Notes under the pieces: generated by a model
What the model saw: only the letters and a program-made list of their open reading frames with translations
What the model was told of the DNA's origin: nothing
The model's database searches: none
In this document: positions 8,503-16,352 of the stretch, piece by piece
Numbering within the stretch: position 1 is the first letter of the stretch
Layout of the letters: the number at the start of each line of letters is the position of its first letter
Program-made: the position numbers and the translations under genes
From: an uncultured Oscillibacter sp.
Lineage (GTDB): Bacteria > Bacillota > Clostridia > Oscillospirales > Oscillospiraceae
Assembly (NCBI GenBank): GCA_947365245.1
Contig: CANAWG010000001.1
Span: 186,001 to 250,000 of the forward strand
Direction of reading: 5' to 3'
DNA: 64,000 nucleotides

Positions 8503-9686
8503 CACTGGCGGGCCTGGGCTGCGGAACGGCGGCCACCATCACCGCGGAGGTGCGGCAGGCGCTGGCGGGCGCGGAAGTCCTGGTGGGGGCGGCGCGTCTG
8601 CTGGAATCCCTGCCGGAGATGTTCACCCCCCGGCGGGTGTACGCCGTCAAGCCCCGGGAGATCGTGGAGGCGCTGCAGGCCTCCGGCTGTGAGCATGCCT
8701 GCGTGCTCTACAGCGGAGACAGCGGCTTCTACTCCGGCGCCCGGGTGCTGCTGCCCCTGCTGGCGGAGGAAAACATAGAGGTCCGGGTGCTCCCGGGCGT
8801 CTCCAGCGTGCAGTACCTCTCCGCCAAATTGGGCCGCCCCTGGCAGGACTGGCTCCTCCGCTCCGCCCACGGGGTGGACTGCGACGCCGTGGAGGCGGTG
8901 TGCCGGGGCGCGCCCGTCTGCTTCCTCACCGGCGGCGCCCTGGGCCCCGGCGGCCTCTGCCGCCGGCTGGCGGAGGCGGGGCTGGGGGATCTCCCCGTCA
9001 CTGTGGGGGAGAACCTCTCCTACCCGGAGGAGCGGATTCTCTCCGGCACGGCGTCGGACTTCGCCGGCCGGGAGTTTGCCCCTCTCAGCGTCCTTCTGGC
9101 GGAGGCCGCCCCCACCCATCCCCGCCGCGCCCCTGGCATCCCCGACGGGGAATTTCAGCGGGGCAAGGTCCCCATGACCAAGCAGGAGGTCCGCGCCGCC
9201 ATTCTGGGCAAGCTCTCGGTGGGCCCGGAGGACGTGTGCTGGGACGTGGGCGCGGGCACCGGCGGCGTCAGCGTGGAGCTGGCGCTCCAGGCCCGGTCCG
9301 TCTGGGCCGTGGAGCGAAACCCGGAGGCGCTGGAGCTGCTGCGGGCCAACCGGGAAAAATTTTGCGCCTGGAAGCTGCGGATTGCGGAGGGCCCCGCCCC
9401 GGAGGCGCTTCGGGGCCTCCCGGCCCCCGACGCGGTGTTCGTGGGGGGCAGCGGCGGGGAGCTGTCCAACATCCTGCAAACCGTCCACGACGCAAACCCC
9501 CGGGCCCGGATCTGCGTCTCCGCCATCGCCCTGGAGACGCTGCACACCGCCTCAGAGTGCCTGACGGCCCTGGGGTATGAGACGGAGATCACCCAGATCG
9601 CCGTCAGCCGCTGCCGCCCCGCGGGAACGCTCCACCTGCTGACAGCCCAGAACCCGGTGTTCCTCATCACGGGGGTGGCGCCGTGA
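8493..9686 (+). CDS. cbiET: Fused cobalt-precorrin-7 C5- and C15-methyltransferase CbiET
   Basis: A bifunctional enzyme that methylates C5 and C15 and decarboxylates the C12 acetate chain. Residues 1 to ~195 are the CbiE tetrapyrrole methylase domain (LAGLGCGTAATIT, LYSGDSGFYSGAR, PGVSSVQYLSAKLG). Residues ~205-397 are CbiT, a class I methyltransferase with the SAM motif WDVGAGTGGVSVE. In Salmonella these are two proteins, while the fusion resembles CobL. The start ATG 8493 has a GGAGGG site 7 nt upstream and overlaps the end of cbiJ. An in-frame start at 8337 would overlap cbiJ for 165 nt and was rejected. It ends in an ATGA-type overlap with cbiA. Confidence 0.95.
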   Translation: MQVTLAGLGCGTAATITAEVRQALAGAEVLVGAARLLESLPEMFTPRRVYAVKPREIVEALQASGCEHACVLYSGDSGFYSGARVLLPLLAEENIEVRVLPGVSSVQYLSAKLGRPWQDWLLRSAHGVDCDAVEAVCRGAPVCFLTGGALGPGGLCRRLAEAGLGDLPVTVGENLSYPEERILSGTASDFAGREFAPLSVLLAEAAPTHPRRAPGIPDGEFQRGKVPMTKQEVRAAILGKLSVGPEDVCWDVGAGTGGVSVELALQARSVWAVERNPEALELLRANREKFCAWKLRIAEGPAPEALRGLPAPDAVFVGGSGGELSNILQTVHDANPRARICVSAIALETLHTASECLTALGYETEITQIAVSRCRPAGTLHLLTAQNPVFLITGVAP

Positions 9687-11026
9687 AACAGCTGATGCTC
9701 ACCGCCATGGCCAGCGGCAGCGGCAAGACCACCGTCACCTGCGCCCTGCTGGCAGCGCTGAAAGCCCGCGGCATATCGGTGCAGTCCTTCAAGTGCGGCC
9801 CGGACTACATCGACCCCATGTTCCACACCCGGGTGCTGGGGATCCCCAGCCGGAACCTGGACCTCTTTCTCCAGGGTCCCGACGGCGTCCGGCGCACCCT
9901 GTCCCGCTGCCAGGCGGACTTCGCCCTGCTGGAGGGGGCCATGGGCTACTACGACGGCGTGGGCGGCACGTCGGACGCCAGCGCCTGGCAGACGGCGGAC
10001 ACCGCCAACGTCCCGGCGGTGCTGGTGCTGCGGCCCGGCGGTTCCGCCCTGACCCTGGCGGCCCAGGTGCGGGGGCTTCAATCGTTCCACTCCCCCAGCC
10101 ATCTCAAGGGGCTGCTGCTCAACGGCTGCAAGCCCGGCCTCCACGCCTACCTCCGCCCCATCCTGGAGCGGGAGACGGGCCTGCCGGTGCTGGGATACCT
10201 GCCCCCCATGGAGGAGGCGGTGTTCCCCAGCCGCCACCTGGGGCTCCTGACCGCCGGGGAGATTTCCGACCTCTCCGCCCGGATCGACGCCTTGGCCGCA
10301 CAGCTGGAGCGGACGGCGGACGTCTCCGCCCTGCTGGCTCTGGCGGAGGGCGGCGGCCGGCCCTCCGCCGCCCCCGCTTCCGCCCCGGTCCGCTGCCGCA
10401 TCGCCGTGGCCCGGGACGAGGCCTTCTGCTTCCTCTACGAGGACAATCTGGACGCCCTGCGCCAAAGCGGCGCGGAGCTGGTCTCTTTCAGCCCCCTGCG
10501 GGACAAGTCCCTCCCCCCGGACGTCCACGGGCTGTATCTGGCGGGGGGATACCCGGAGCTCCACGCCCGGGCCCTGAGCGAAAATCGGTCTATGCGGGAG
10601 AGCGTCCGCCGGGCGGTGGAGGCCGGCCTCCCCGCCGTGGCGGAGTGCGGCGGCTTTCTCTACCTCCAAAAGACGCTGGAGGACGACGCCGGCGTCTCCT
10701 GGCCCATGGCCGGGGCCCTGCCGGGGGCGGGCTTCCGGACGGAGCGCCTCCAGCGCTTCGGCTATCTGACGCTGACGGCGGAGGATGACAGTTTGCTGCT
10801 GCGCCGTGGGGAGACGGTCCCCGCCCACGAGTTCCACTACTGGGACTGCACCGAAAACGGCGCATCCCTGACGACCCGAAAGCCGGGCCGGGAGACCGCG
10901 TGGCATTGCGGCTTTGCCGCGCCCACCCTGTACGCCGCCTTTCCCCATCTGCATTTTAACGGCCAGCTGCCCCTGGCCCGCCGCTTCGCGGACCGGGCCG
11001 CCCGCTGGAGGGAGGAGCACACATGA
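9683..11026 (+). CDS. cbiA: Cobyrinate a,c-diamide synthase CbiA
   Basis: Glutamine- and ATP-dependent amidation of the a and c side chains. The N-terminal dethiobiotin-synthetase-like domain has the P-loop MASGSGKTTV (residues ~9-18) and FKCGPDYIDPMFH. The C-terminal glutamine amidotransferase domain has LAGGYPELHA and the nucleophile Cys in AECGGFLYL, with a closing His-containing EFHYWD region. Its length of 447 aa is normal. The initiation codon is GTG and overlaps the end of cbiET. The stop overlaps the cobT start (ATGA). Confidence 0.95.
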   Translation: MKQLMLTAMASGSGKTTVTCALLAALKARGISVQSFKCGPDYIDPMFHTRVLGIPSRNLDLFLQGPDGVRRTLSRCQADFALLEGAMGYYDGVGGTSDASAWQTADTANVPAVLVLRPGGSALTLAAQVRGLQSFHSPSHLKGLLLNGCKPGLHAYLRPILERETGLPVLGYLPPMEEAVFPSRHLGLLTAGEISDLSARIDALAAQLERTADVSALLALAEGGGRPSAAPASAPVRCRIAVARDEAFCFLYEDNLDALRQSGAELVSFSPLRDKSLPPDVHGLYLAGGYPELHARALSENRSMRESVRRAVEAGLPAVAECGGFLYLQKTLEDDAGVSWPMAGALPGAGFRTERLQRFGYLTLTAEDDSLLLRRGETVPAHEFHYWDCTENGASLTTRKPGRETAWHCGFAAPTLYAAFPHLHFNGQLPLARRFADRAARWREEHT

Positions 11027-12081
11027 AAACCCTTTCCGAGATCCTGTCCCAGATCACCGCCCCCGATGAGGCCGCCCGGGCCGCGTGTCTTGGCCGGTGG
11101 GACGGCCTTGCCAAGCCCCTGGGCAGCCTGGGGCTGCTGGAGTCCGCCCTGGCCCGCGTCGCGGCGGTGACCGGGGACGTCGACGTCTCTCTGGACCGCC
11201 GGACGCTGCTGGTGCTGTGCGCCGACAACGGCGTGGTGGCCCAGGGGGTCACCCAGTGCGGCAGCGACGTCACCGCCTCCGTGGCCCGGGCCCTGGCCGC
11301 CGGGGAGAGCACCGTCTGCCACATGGCCAAAACCGCCCGTTGCCGGGTTGTCCCTGTGGACATGGGCATGGCGGACTTCTCCCCCACCCCCGGCGTCTGG
11401 GACTGCCGGGTGCGAAACGGCACGGCGGACATCACCCAGGGCCCCGCCATGACCCGGGCGGAGTGCGTCCGGGCCATCGAGCTGGGGGCGGAGCTGGTGC
11501 GGCGGTGCCGGGAGGAGGGTGCCTCCATCCTCGCCACCGGGGAGATGGGCATCGGCAACACCACCACCTCCAGCGCCCTGGCCGCCGCGCTGCTGGGAGT
11601 CCCCGTGGAATCGGTCACCGGCCGGGGCGCGGGCCTCTCCGACGCGGGGCTGACCCGGAAGATCGCCGCCATCAAGACGGCCATTGCCCTGAACCGTCCG
11701 GACCCGGCGGACCCCATCGACGTCCTGGCCAAGGTGGGCGGGCTGGACATCGCGGGCCTCTGCGGCGTCTTCCTGGGGGGCGCGCTGTACCGCGTCCCCG
11801 TCATCATCGACGGCTTCATCAGCGGCGCGGCGGCGCTGTGCGCCGCCCGGCTGCGGCCGGGGGCGGAGTTCGCCATGCTGGCAAGCCACGTCTCCGCCGA
11901 GCCGGCGGGCGGGCTGATGCTGGAGGCCCTGGGTCTTGCGCCCCTGCTCACCGCCGGGATGCGCCTGGGGGAGGGCAGCGGCGCCGTGGCGCTCCTGCCC
12001 CTGCTGGACATGGCCCTGGCGGTCTACCACAGCGGCCAGACCTTCGGGCGCCTTGGCATCGACGCCTACACCCCCCAGTGA
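11023..12081 (+). CDS. cobT: Nicotinate-nucleotide--dimethylbenzimidazole phosphoribosyltransferase CobT
   Basis: Activates the lower-ligand base as its alpha-riboside phosphate for the nucleotide loop. The 352-aa protein has the family phrases GRWDGLAKPLGSLG, LCADNGVVAQGVTQ and the phosphate-binding GEMGIGNTTTSSA. The likely catalytic Glu is in RLGEGSGAV near the C-terminus. It is translationally coupled to cbiA and followed after 26 nt by cobU. Which base is attached (benzimidazole, purine or phenolic) cannot be told from this sequence. No bza genes were seen. Confidence 0.96.
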   Translation: MKTLSEILSQITAPDEAARAACLGRWDGLAKPLGSLGLLESALARVAAVTGDVDVSLDRRTLLVLCADNGVVAQGVTQCGSDVTASVARALAAGESTVCHMAKTARCRVVPVDMGMADFSPTPGVWDCRVRNGTADITQGPAMTRAECVRAIELGAELVRRCREEGASILATGEMGIGNTTTSSALAAALLGVPVESVTGRGAGLSDAGLTRKIAAIKTAIALNRPDPADPIDVLAKVGGLDIAGLCGVFLGGALYRVPVIIDGFISGAAALCAARLRPGAEFAMLASHVSAEPAGGLMLEALGLAPLLTAGMRLGEGSGAVALLPLLDMALAVYHSGQTFGRLGIDAYTPQ

Positions 12082-12107
12082 CATCCACCGGAGGAGGGAA
12101 AATCGCT

Positions 12108-12623
12108 ATGTTCACACTGGTCATCGGCGGCGCCGCCAGCGGCAAGAGCGAATACGCCGAGGGGCGGGTCCTGGCCCTGCCCGGCCGGCGGATCTATCTC
12201 GCCACCATGCACCCCTGGGACCAGGAGTGCCGCGATCGCATCGCCCGCCACCGCCGTCTCCGGCGGGACAAGGGCTTTGAGACCGTGGAGCGGTACACGG
12301 ACCTGGCGGGGGCGGACATCCCCCCGGGGGCCAACGTGCTGCTGGAGTGCATGAGCAACCTCACCGCCAACGAGCTCTACGACCCCAACGGCGGCGGCGA
12401 GGAGGCCGTCCTCCGGGGCGTGGACGCCCTGCTGTCCCGATGCGGCCACCTGACCGTGGTCACCAACGAGGTCTTCTCCGGCGGCGGCGCCTATGGAGAG
12501 GATACCCTCCCCTACCTGCGCTCCCTGGCCCGGATCAACCGCCGTCTCGCCGCCCGGGCGGACACGGTGGCGGAGATCGTCTGCGGACTTCCCAACTACC
12601 TGAGAGGAGGACCCCTGCCGTGA
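12108..12623 (+). CDS. cobU: Adenosylcobinamide kinase / adenosylcobinamide-phosphate guanylyltransferase CobU
   Basis: Phosphorylates adenosylcobinamide and then transfers GMP to it. The P-loop is GGAASGKSEYAE (residues ~6-17). The RIARHRRLRRD segment contains the His expected to be guanylylated. CMSNLTANELY and VTNEVFSGG follow the family pattern. Its length of 171 aa is normal. ATG 12108 has a GAGGAGGG site upstream. A longer same-frame start at 11085 is inside cobT and was rejected. It overlaps the GTG start of cobS by 4 nt. A second, shorter CobU-like gene lies at 13399. Confidence 0.93.
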   Translation: MFTLVIGGAASGKSEYAEGRVLALPGRRIYLATMHPWDQECRDRIARHRRLRRDKGFETVERYTDLAGADIPPGANVLLECMSNLTANELYDPNGGGEEAVLRGVDALLSRCGHLTVVTNEVFSGGGAYGEDTLPYLRSLARINRRLAARADTVAEIVCGLPNYLRGGPLP

Positions 12624-13402
12624 AAACCCTCCTGGGCGCCGTCGCCATCGCCTTTTCCATGTTCTCCGCCCTGCCGGTCCCCCAGGTGCCATGGGACGAA
12701 AAACACATGCGCTGGATGCTGGCGGCCTTTCCCCTGGTAGGCCTGGTCATCGGCGGCGCCTGCTGGGCCTGGGAGGCTTTGTGCGGCGCTCTCGCCCTGC
12801 CCGCCGTGCTGCGCGGGGCGGGGCTGTGCCTGCTGCCGGTCCTCATCACCGGCGGCGTCCACCTGGACGGCTATGCCGACACCTGGGACGCCCTGGCCAG
12901 CCGCGCCTCGCCGGAGCGGCGGCAGGAGATTTTGAAGGACCCCCGCATGGGGGCTTTCGCCGGCATCCATCTGTGCTGCTATTTCCTGGCCTCTTTCGCC
13001 CTGTGGACGGCCCTGCCCCGGTACGACGGCCCCGCTTTTCTGCTGGCCTTCTGCCTCTCCCGGGCCCTGTCCGGCCTGGCCATCGCCGCCTTTCCCCTGG
13101 CGCGGGATACGGGCCTTGCCCACGCTTTCGCCGCGGCGGCGGACCGGCGGCGGCTCCGCAATGTACTGTCCGTCCTCGCCGCCCTGCTGACGGTGAATCT
13201 CGGCCTGCGGGGCGCGGCGGGCTTCGCCATGGCGGCGGCGGCGCTGATGGTATTTCTCTACTACCGCCGCATGGCCCGGCGGGATTTCGGCGGCGTCTCC
13301 GGGGACCTGGCGGGCTGGTTTTTGCAGACCGCCGAGCTGTGGATGCTGGCCGCCGCCTGCGCCGTGCAGTATCTGGAACCCCTCTGGAGGAATCTGATAT
13401 GA
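12620..13402 (+). CDS. cobS: Adenosylcobinamide-GDP ribazoletransferase CobS
   Basis: Membrane enzyme that joins adenosylcobinamide-GDP to alpha-ribazole, completing the cobamide. The 260-aa sequence has several hydrophobic spans and the family motif GGVHLDGYADTWDAL near residues 74-88, with the Asp residues expected to bind metal, plus KDPRMGAFAG. I chose GTG 12620, which follows GAGAGGAGG and overlaps the cobU stop. The long same-frame start at 12347 lies in cobU and is spurious. It ends overlapping the next gene by 4 nt. Confidence 0.94.
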   Translation: MKTLLGAVAIAFSMFSALPVPQVPWDEKHMRWMLAAFPLVGLVIGGACWAWEALCGALALPAVLRGAGLCLLPVLITGGVHLDGYADTWDALASRASPERRQEILKDPRMGAFAGIHLCCYFLASFALWTALPRYDGPAFLLAFCLSRALSGLAIAAFPLARDTGLAHAFAAAADRRRLRNVLSVLAALLTVNLGLRGAAGFAMAAAALMVFLYYRRMARRDFGGVSGDLAGWFLQTAELWMLAAACAVQYLEPLWRNLI

Positions 13403-13737
13403 TCTTTGTCACAGGCCCGCTGATGGCGGGCAAACGGGAATACATCCGCGCCGCCCTGGGCCTCTCGCCGGAGGAGTTCGCCCGGCGGGCCGTGTGGGAC
13501 GTGCAAAACCTTGCGGCGGAGGCCCCGGACCTCAGCGCCCTGGCGGACGCCCTCTCTCAGCGGGAGATCGTTATCGCCACGGAGACCGGCGGCGGCCTGG
13601 TGCCGGTGGACCCGGCGGAGCGGGCGGCCCGGGAGGCCGCGGGGCGGCTGGCCTGCCTGCTGGCGCAGCGGGCGGACACGGTGATCCGGGTCTGCTGCGG
13701 GCTGCCCCAGGCGCTGAAAGGGCGGCTGCCATGCTGA
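13399..13737 (+). CDS. Short CobU-like protein
   Basis: A 112-aa protein related to CobU but missing its middle. The N-terminus FVTGPLMAGKREY is a P-loop-like start. The C-terminal half (ETGGGLVPVDPAERAAREAA followed by a RL..LAQRADTV and CGLPQALKG region) matches the end of CobU proteins. The RxxH..R segment that carries the guanylylated His is absent. It starts by overlapping cobS (ATGA) after AGGAAT and overlaps cobC by 7 nt. It may be a kinase-only or accessory version, since a full CobU is encoded 1 kb upstream. Similar short proteins probably occur in related cobamide operons, but I cannot check. Function is inferred. Confidence 0.75.
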   Translation: MIFVTGPLMAGKREYIRAALGLSPEEFARRAVWDVQNLAAEAPDLSALADALSQREIVIATETGGGLVPVDPAERAAREAAGRLACLLAQRADTVIRVCCGLPQALKGRLPC

Positions 13738-14321
13738 TCTATCTTCTGCGCCACGGCGCCACGGCCTATACCGCCTCCGGCCGCTACCAGGGCCGGCGGG
13801 ACGTCCCCCTGTCTCCGGCGGGCCGGGCGGCCCTGAGGCCGGCGGACTTCTCCCCGGAGACTGTCCACGTCTCCCCCCTCTCCCGGGCCGTGGAGACCGC
13901 CGCCATCCTCTTCCCCCAGGCGGAGCGGATTCTCGTCCCGGACCTGGTGGAGCTGGACTTCGGCGTCTTCGAGGGCCGGAGCTGCCGGGAGATGGAGGAC
14001 GACGGGGATTACCGCGCCTGGGTGGAGGGCGGGTGCCTTGGCCGGTGTCCCGGCGGCGAGAGCCGGGAGGAGTTCACCCGCCGGGTCTGCGCCGCTGTCG
14101 CCCGCCTGGTGGACGAGGCCCTCGCCTCTGAGGCGGAGCGGCTGGTGATCGTGGCCCACGGCGGCGTCCTGATGGCGTCGCTGGAGCGCTTCGCCCTGCC
14201 CCACCGGGACTATTTCGACTGGCAGGTCCCCTGCGGCGGCGGCTTTCTGCTGGACAGCACCCCCTGGGCCGCCCGCCGCAAGCTGGCGCTGGTGCGGGGA
14301 ATACGGTATGCAAAGGATTGA
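13731..14321 (+). CDS. cobC: Histidine phosphatase family protein, probable alpha-ribazole phosphatase CobC
   Basis: Removes the 5'-phosphate from alpha-ribazole phosphate or adenosylcobalamin phosphate. This is a 196-aa histidine phosphatase with the catalytic RHG in YLLRHGATAYT (residues ~4-14), the SPLSRAVETA segment, the acid ELDFGVFEG region and the second catalytic His in IVAHGGVLMA. ATG 13731 is the first methionine before the RHG motif and overlaps the previous gene. The same fold serves phosphoglycerate mutases, but the operon supports the cobamide role. Confidence 0.88.
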   Translation: MLIYLLRHGATAYTASGRYQGRRDVPLSPAGRAALRPADFSPETVHVSPLSRAVETAAILFPQAERILVPDLVELDFGVFEGRSCREMEDDGDYRAWVEGGCLGRCPGGESREEFTRRVCAAVARLVDEALASEAERLVIVAHGGVLMASLERFALPHRDYFDWQVPCGGGFLLDSTPWAARRKLALVRGIRYAKD

Positions 14322-15306
14322 TCCCATGGAAATCGTCTGCGCCGCCCTGGGCGGCTTCTTGCTGGACCTTCTGTTGGGGGACCCGGCCTGGATGCCCCAC
14401 CCGGTGGTGGGGATGGGCCGGTGCATCTCCTCTCTGGAGCCCCGCCTCCGGGCCCGTTTTCCCAAGACGCCCCGGGGAGAGCGGGCCGCCGGGGCCGTTC
14501 TGGCGGCGGCGCTGCCCCTGGGGACGCTGGCCCTCTCCCTGGGTCTGCTCCTCCTCTGCCGCCTGGTCCACCCCGCCCTGGCCTTTGCCCTAGAGACCGT
14601 CTGGTGCTGGCAGGCGCTGGCCGTGCGGGGCCTGGCGGCGGAGAGCGAGAACGTCCGCCGCTGTCTCGCCGGCGGCACGCTGGCCGAGGCCCGCCTGGCG
14701 GTGGGCCGCATCGTGGGGCGGGACACCGCCGCCCTCACCTGCCAGGGCGTGACCCGGGCGGCGGTGGAGACCGTGGCGGAGAACTTCGCCGACGGCGTGG
14801 CCGCCCCCCTGTTCTATATGCTCCTGGGCGGCGCGCCGCTGGCCCTTTGCTGCAAGGCCGTCAACACCATGGACAGCATGGTGGGCTACAAAAACGAACG
14901 GTATCTCCACTTCGGCCGGACCGCGGCCAGGCTGGACGATGCCGCAAACTACCTCCCCGCCCGGCTGGCGGCGCTGCTGCTGATCCTCTCCGCGGGCCTC
15001 ACCGGGGAGAGCCTCTCCGGCGCATGGCGGATCTGGCGGCGGGACCGCCGCCGCCACGCCAGCCCCAACTCCGCCCAGACAGAGGCCGCCATGGCCGGGG
15101 CCCTGGGCATTCAGCTGGCGGGACCGGCGTCCTACTTCGGCGTAGTCCACCAAAAGCCCGCCATCGGCGACAGTCTGCGGGAGGCGGAGCCCGGCGACAT
15201 CCGCCGGGCAAACCGGATGCTGTACACCGCTTCCATTTTGTGCCTCGCGCTGCTGTGCGCGCTGCGGATTGTGATAATTGTGATGATTAAGGGGGTGAGC
15301 ACATGA
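14308..15306 (+). CDS. cbiB: Adenosylcobinamide-phosphate synthase CbiB
   Basis: Membrane enzyme that attaches aminopropanol or its phosphate to adenosylcobyric acid. Family marks are LLLGDPAWMPHPVVGMGR near residues 19-36, TVAENFADGVAAPLFY and KAVNTMDSMVGYKN. The 332-aa length and four to five hydrophobic spans fit. ATG 14308 follows GCGGGGAAT at a usable distance, and ATG 14326 is a possible alternative. It overlaps cobC by 14 nt and cobD by 4 nt. CobD immediately downstream supplies its aminopropanol phosphate substrate. Confidence 0.94.
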   Translation: MQRIDPMEIVCAALGGFLLDLLLGDPAWMPHPVVGMGRCISSLEPRLRARFPKTPRGERAAGAVLAAALPLGTLALSLGLLLLCRLVHPALAFALETVWCWQALAVRGLAAESENVRRCLAGGTLAEARLAVGRIVGRDTAALTCQGVTRAAVETVAENFADGVAAPLFYMLLGGAPLALCCKAVNTMDSMVGYKNERYLHFGRTAARLDDAANYLPARLAALLLILSAGLTGESLSGAWRIWRRDRRRHASPNSAQTEAAMAGALGIQLAGPASYFGVVHQKPAIGDSLREAEPGDIRRANRMLYTASILCLALLCALRIVIIVMIKGVST

Positions 15307-16352
15307 CGGACCACGGCGGCGACTGGGCCGGCTTTCAGAAGACCTACGGCGTCCCGCCCCTGGACTTCTCCGCCAACGTCAGCCCCCTGGGGATGCCGGA
15401 GGCCATCCGGCGGGCGGCGGAGGCGGCCCTGGCGGAGGCGGACCGGTATCCGGACCCCCTGTGCCGGGAGCTCCGGGAGAAGCTGGCGGCCCGCCACGGC
15501 CTCCCGGCGGAGTGGATTCTCTGCGGCAGCGGGGCGGCGGACCTGATCTACCGCCTGGCGGCGGCCCGGAGGCCCGAACGGGCCCTGGTCACCGCCCCCA
15601 CCTTCTCCGAGTACGAAAACGCCCTGGACCTCTGGGGCTGCCGGGTCTCCCGGTTCCCCCTGTCCGAGGAAACCGGCTTCGCCGTCACGGAGGACATTCT
15701 CTCCGCCGTCACGCGGTCGGTGGAGGTGGTCTTCCTCTGCGAGCCCAACAACCCCACGGGCCGCACCACGGACCGCGCTCTGCTGGAGCGGATCCTGGAG
15801 CGCTGCGATGATTGCGGCACGCTGCTGGCGGTGGATGAGTGCTTCAACGATCTTCTGGACGACCCGGCGGCCCACACCCTGCTCCCACTCCTCCAAAGCC
15901 ATGAAAACCTCCTGATCCTGCGGGCTTTTACCAAGAGCCACGGCCTGGCGGGGCTGCGGCTGGGCTACGCCCTCACGAAAAACGCCCCCCTGCTGTCGGC
16001 CATGGCCCGCGGCGGCCCTCCCTGGGCTGTGTCCGCTCCCGCCCAGGCGGCGGGCGCGGCCGCCCTGGAGCAAAGCGGCGGCCTGGAGCCCCTCCGGCGG
16101 CTGATCCGGCGGGAGCGGCCCCGGCTGGCGGCGGGGCTTGCGTCCCTGGGCTGCCGGGTCTGCCCCGGGGAGGCCAACTACCTGCTGTTCTTCCACGGCA
16201 CGCCGGACCTGGGCCGGCGTCTTGCAGAGCGGGGCGTCTTGATCCGGGACTGCTCCAACTACCACGGCCTGGAAAGCGGCTGGTATCGCGCGGCGGTGCG
16301 CACAGAGGCGGAAAACACGCGATTCTTGGAAATTTTCAAGGAGGTGCTGTAA
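15303..16352 (+). CDS. cobD: Threonine-phosphate decarboxylase CobD (PLP-dependent)
   Basis: Class II aminotransferase-fold enzyme that would make (R)-1-amino-2-propanol phosphate. The 349-aa protein shows DFSANVSPLG near the N-terminus, LCEPNNPTGR, VDECFNDL and the PLP lysine in RAFTKSHGLAGLRLGYA. Histidinol-phosphate aminotransferases share these motifs, but the position between cbiB and cbiP makes CobD far more likely. I see no C-terminal Cys-rich extension of the kind found in some archaeal or Rhodobacter CobD proteins. Confidence 0.92.
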   Translation: MTDHGGDWAGFQKTYGVPPLDFSANVSPLGMPEAIRRAAEAALAEADRYPDPLCRELREKLAARHGLPAEWILCGSGAADLIYRLAAARRPERALVTAPTFSEYENALDLWGCRVSRFPLSEETGFAVTEDILSAVTRSVEVVFLCEPNNPTGRTTDRALLERILERCDDCGTLLAVDECFNDLLDDPAAHTLLPLLQSHENLLILRAFTKSHGLAGLRLGYALTKNAPLLSAMARGGPPWAVSAPAQAAGAAALEQSGGLEPLRRLIRRERPRLAAGLASLGCRVCPGEANYLLFFHGTPDLGRRLAERGVLIRDCSNYHGLESGWYRAAVRTEAENTRFLEIFKEVL

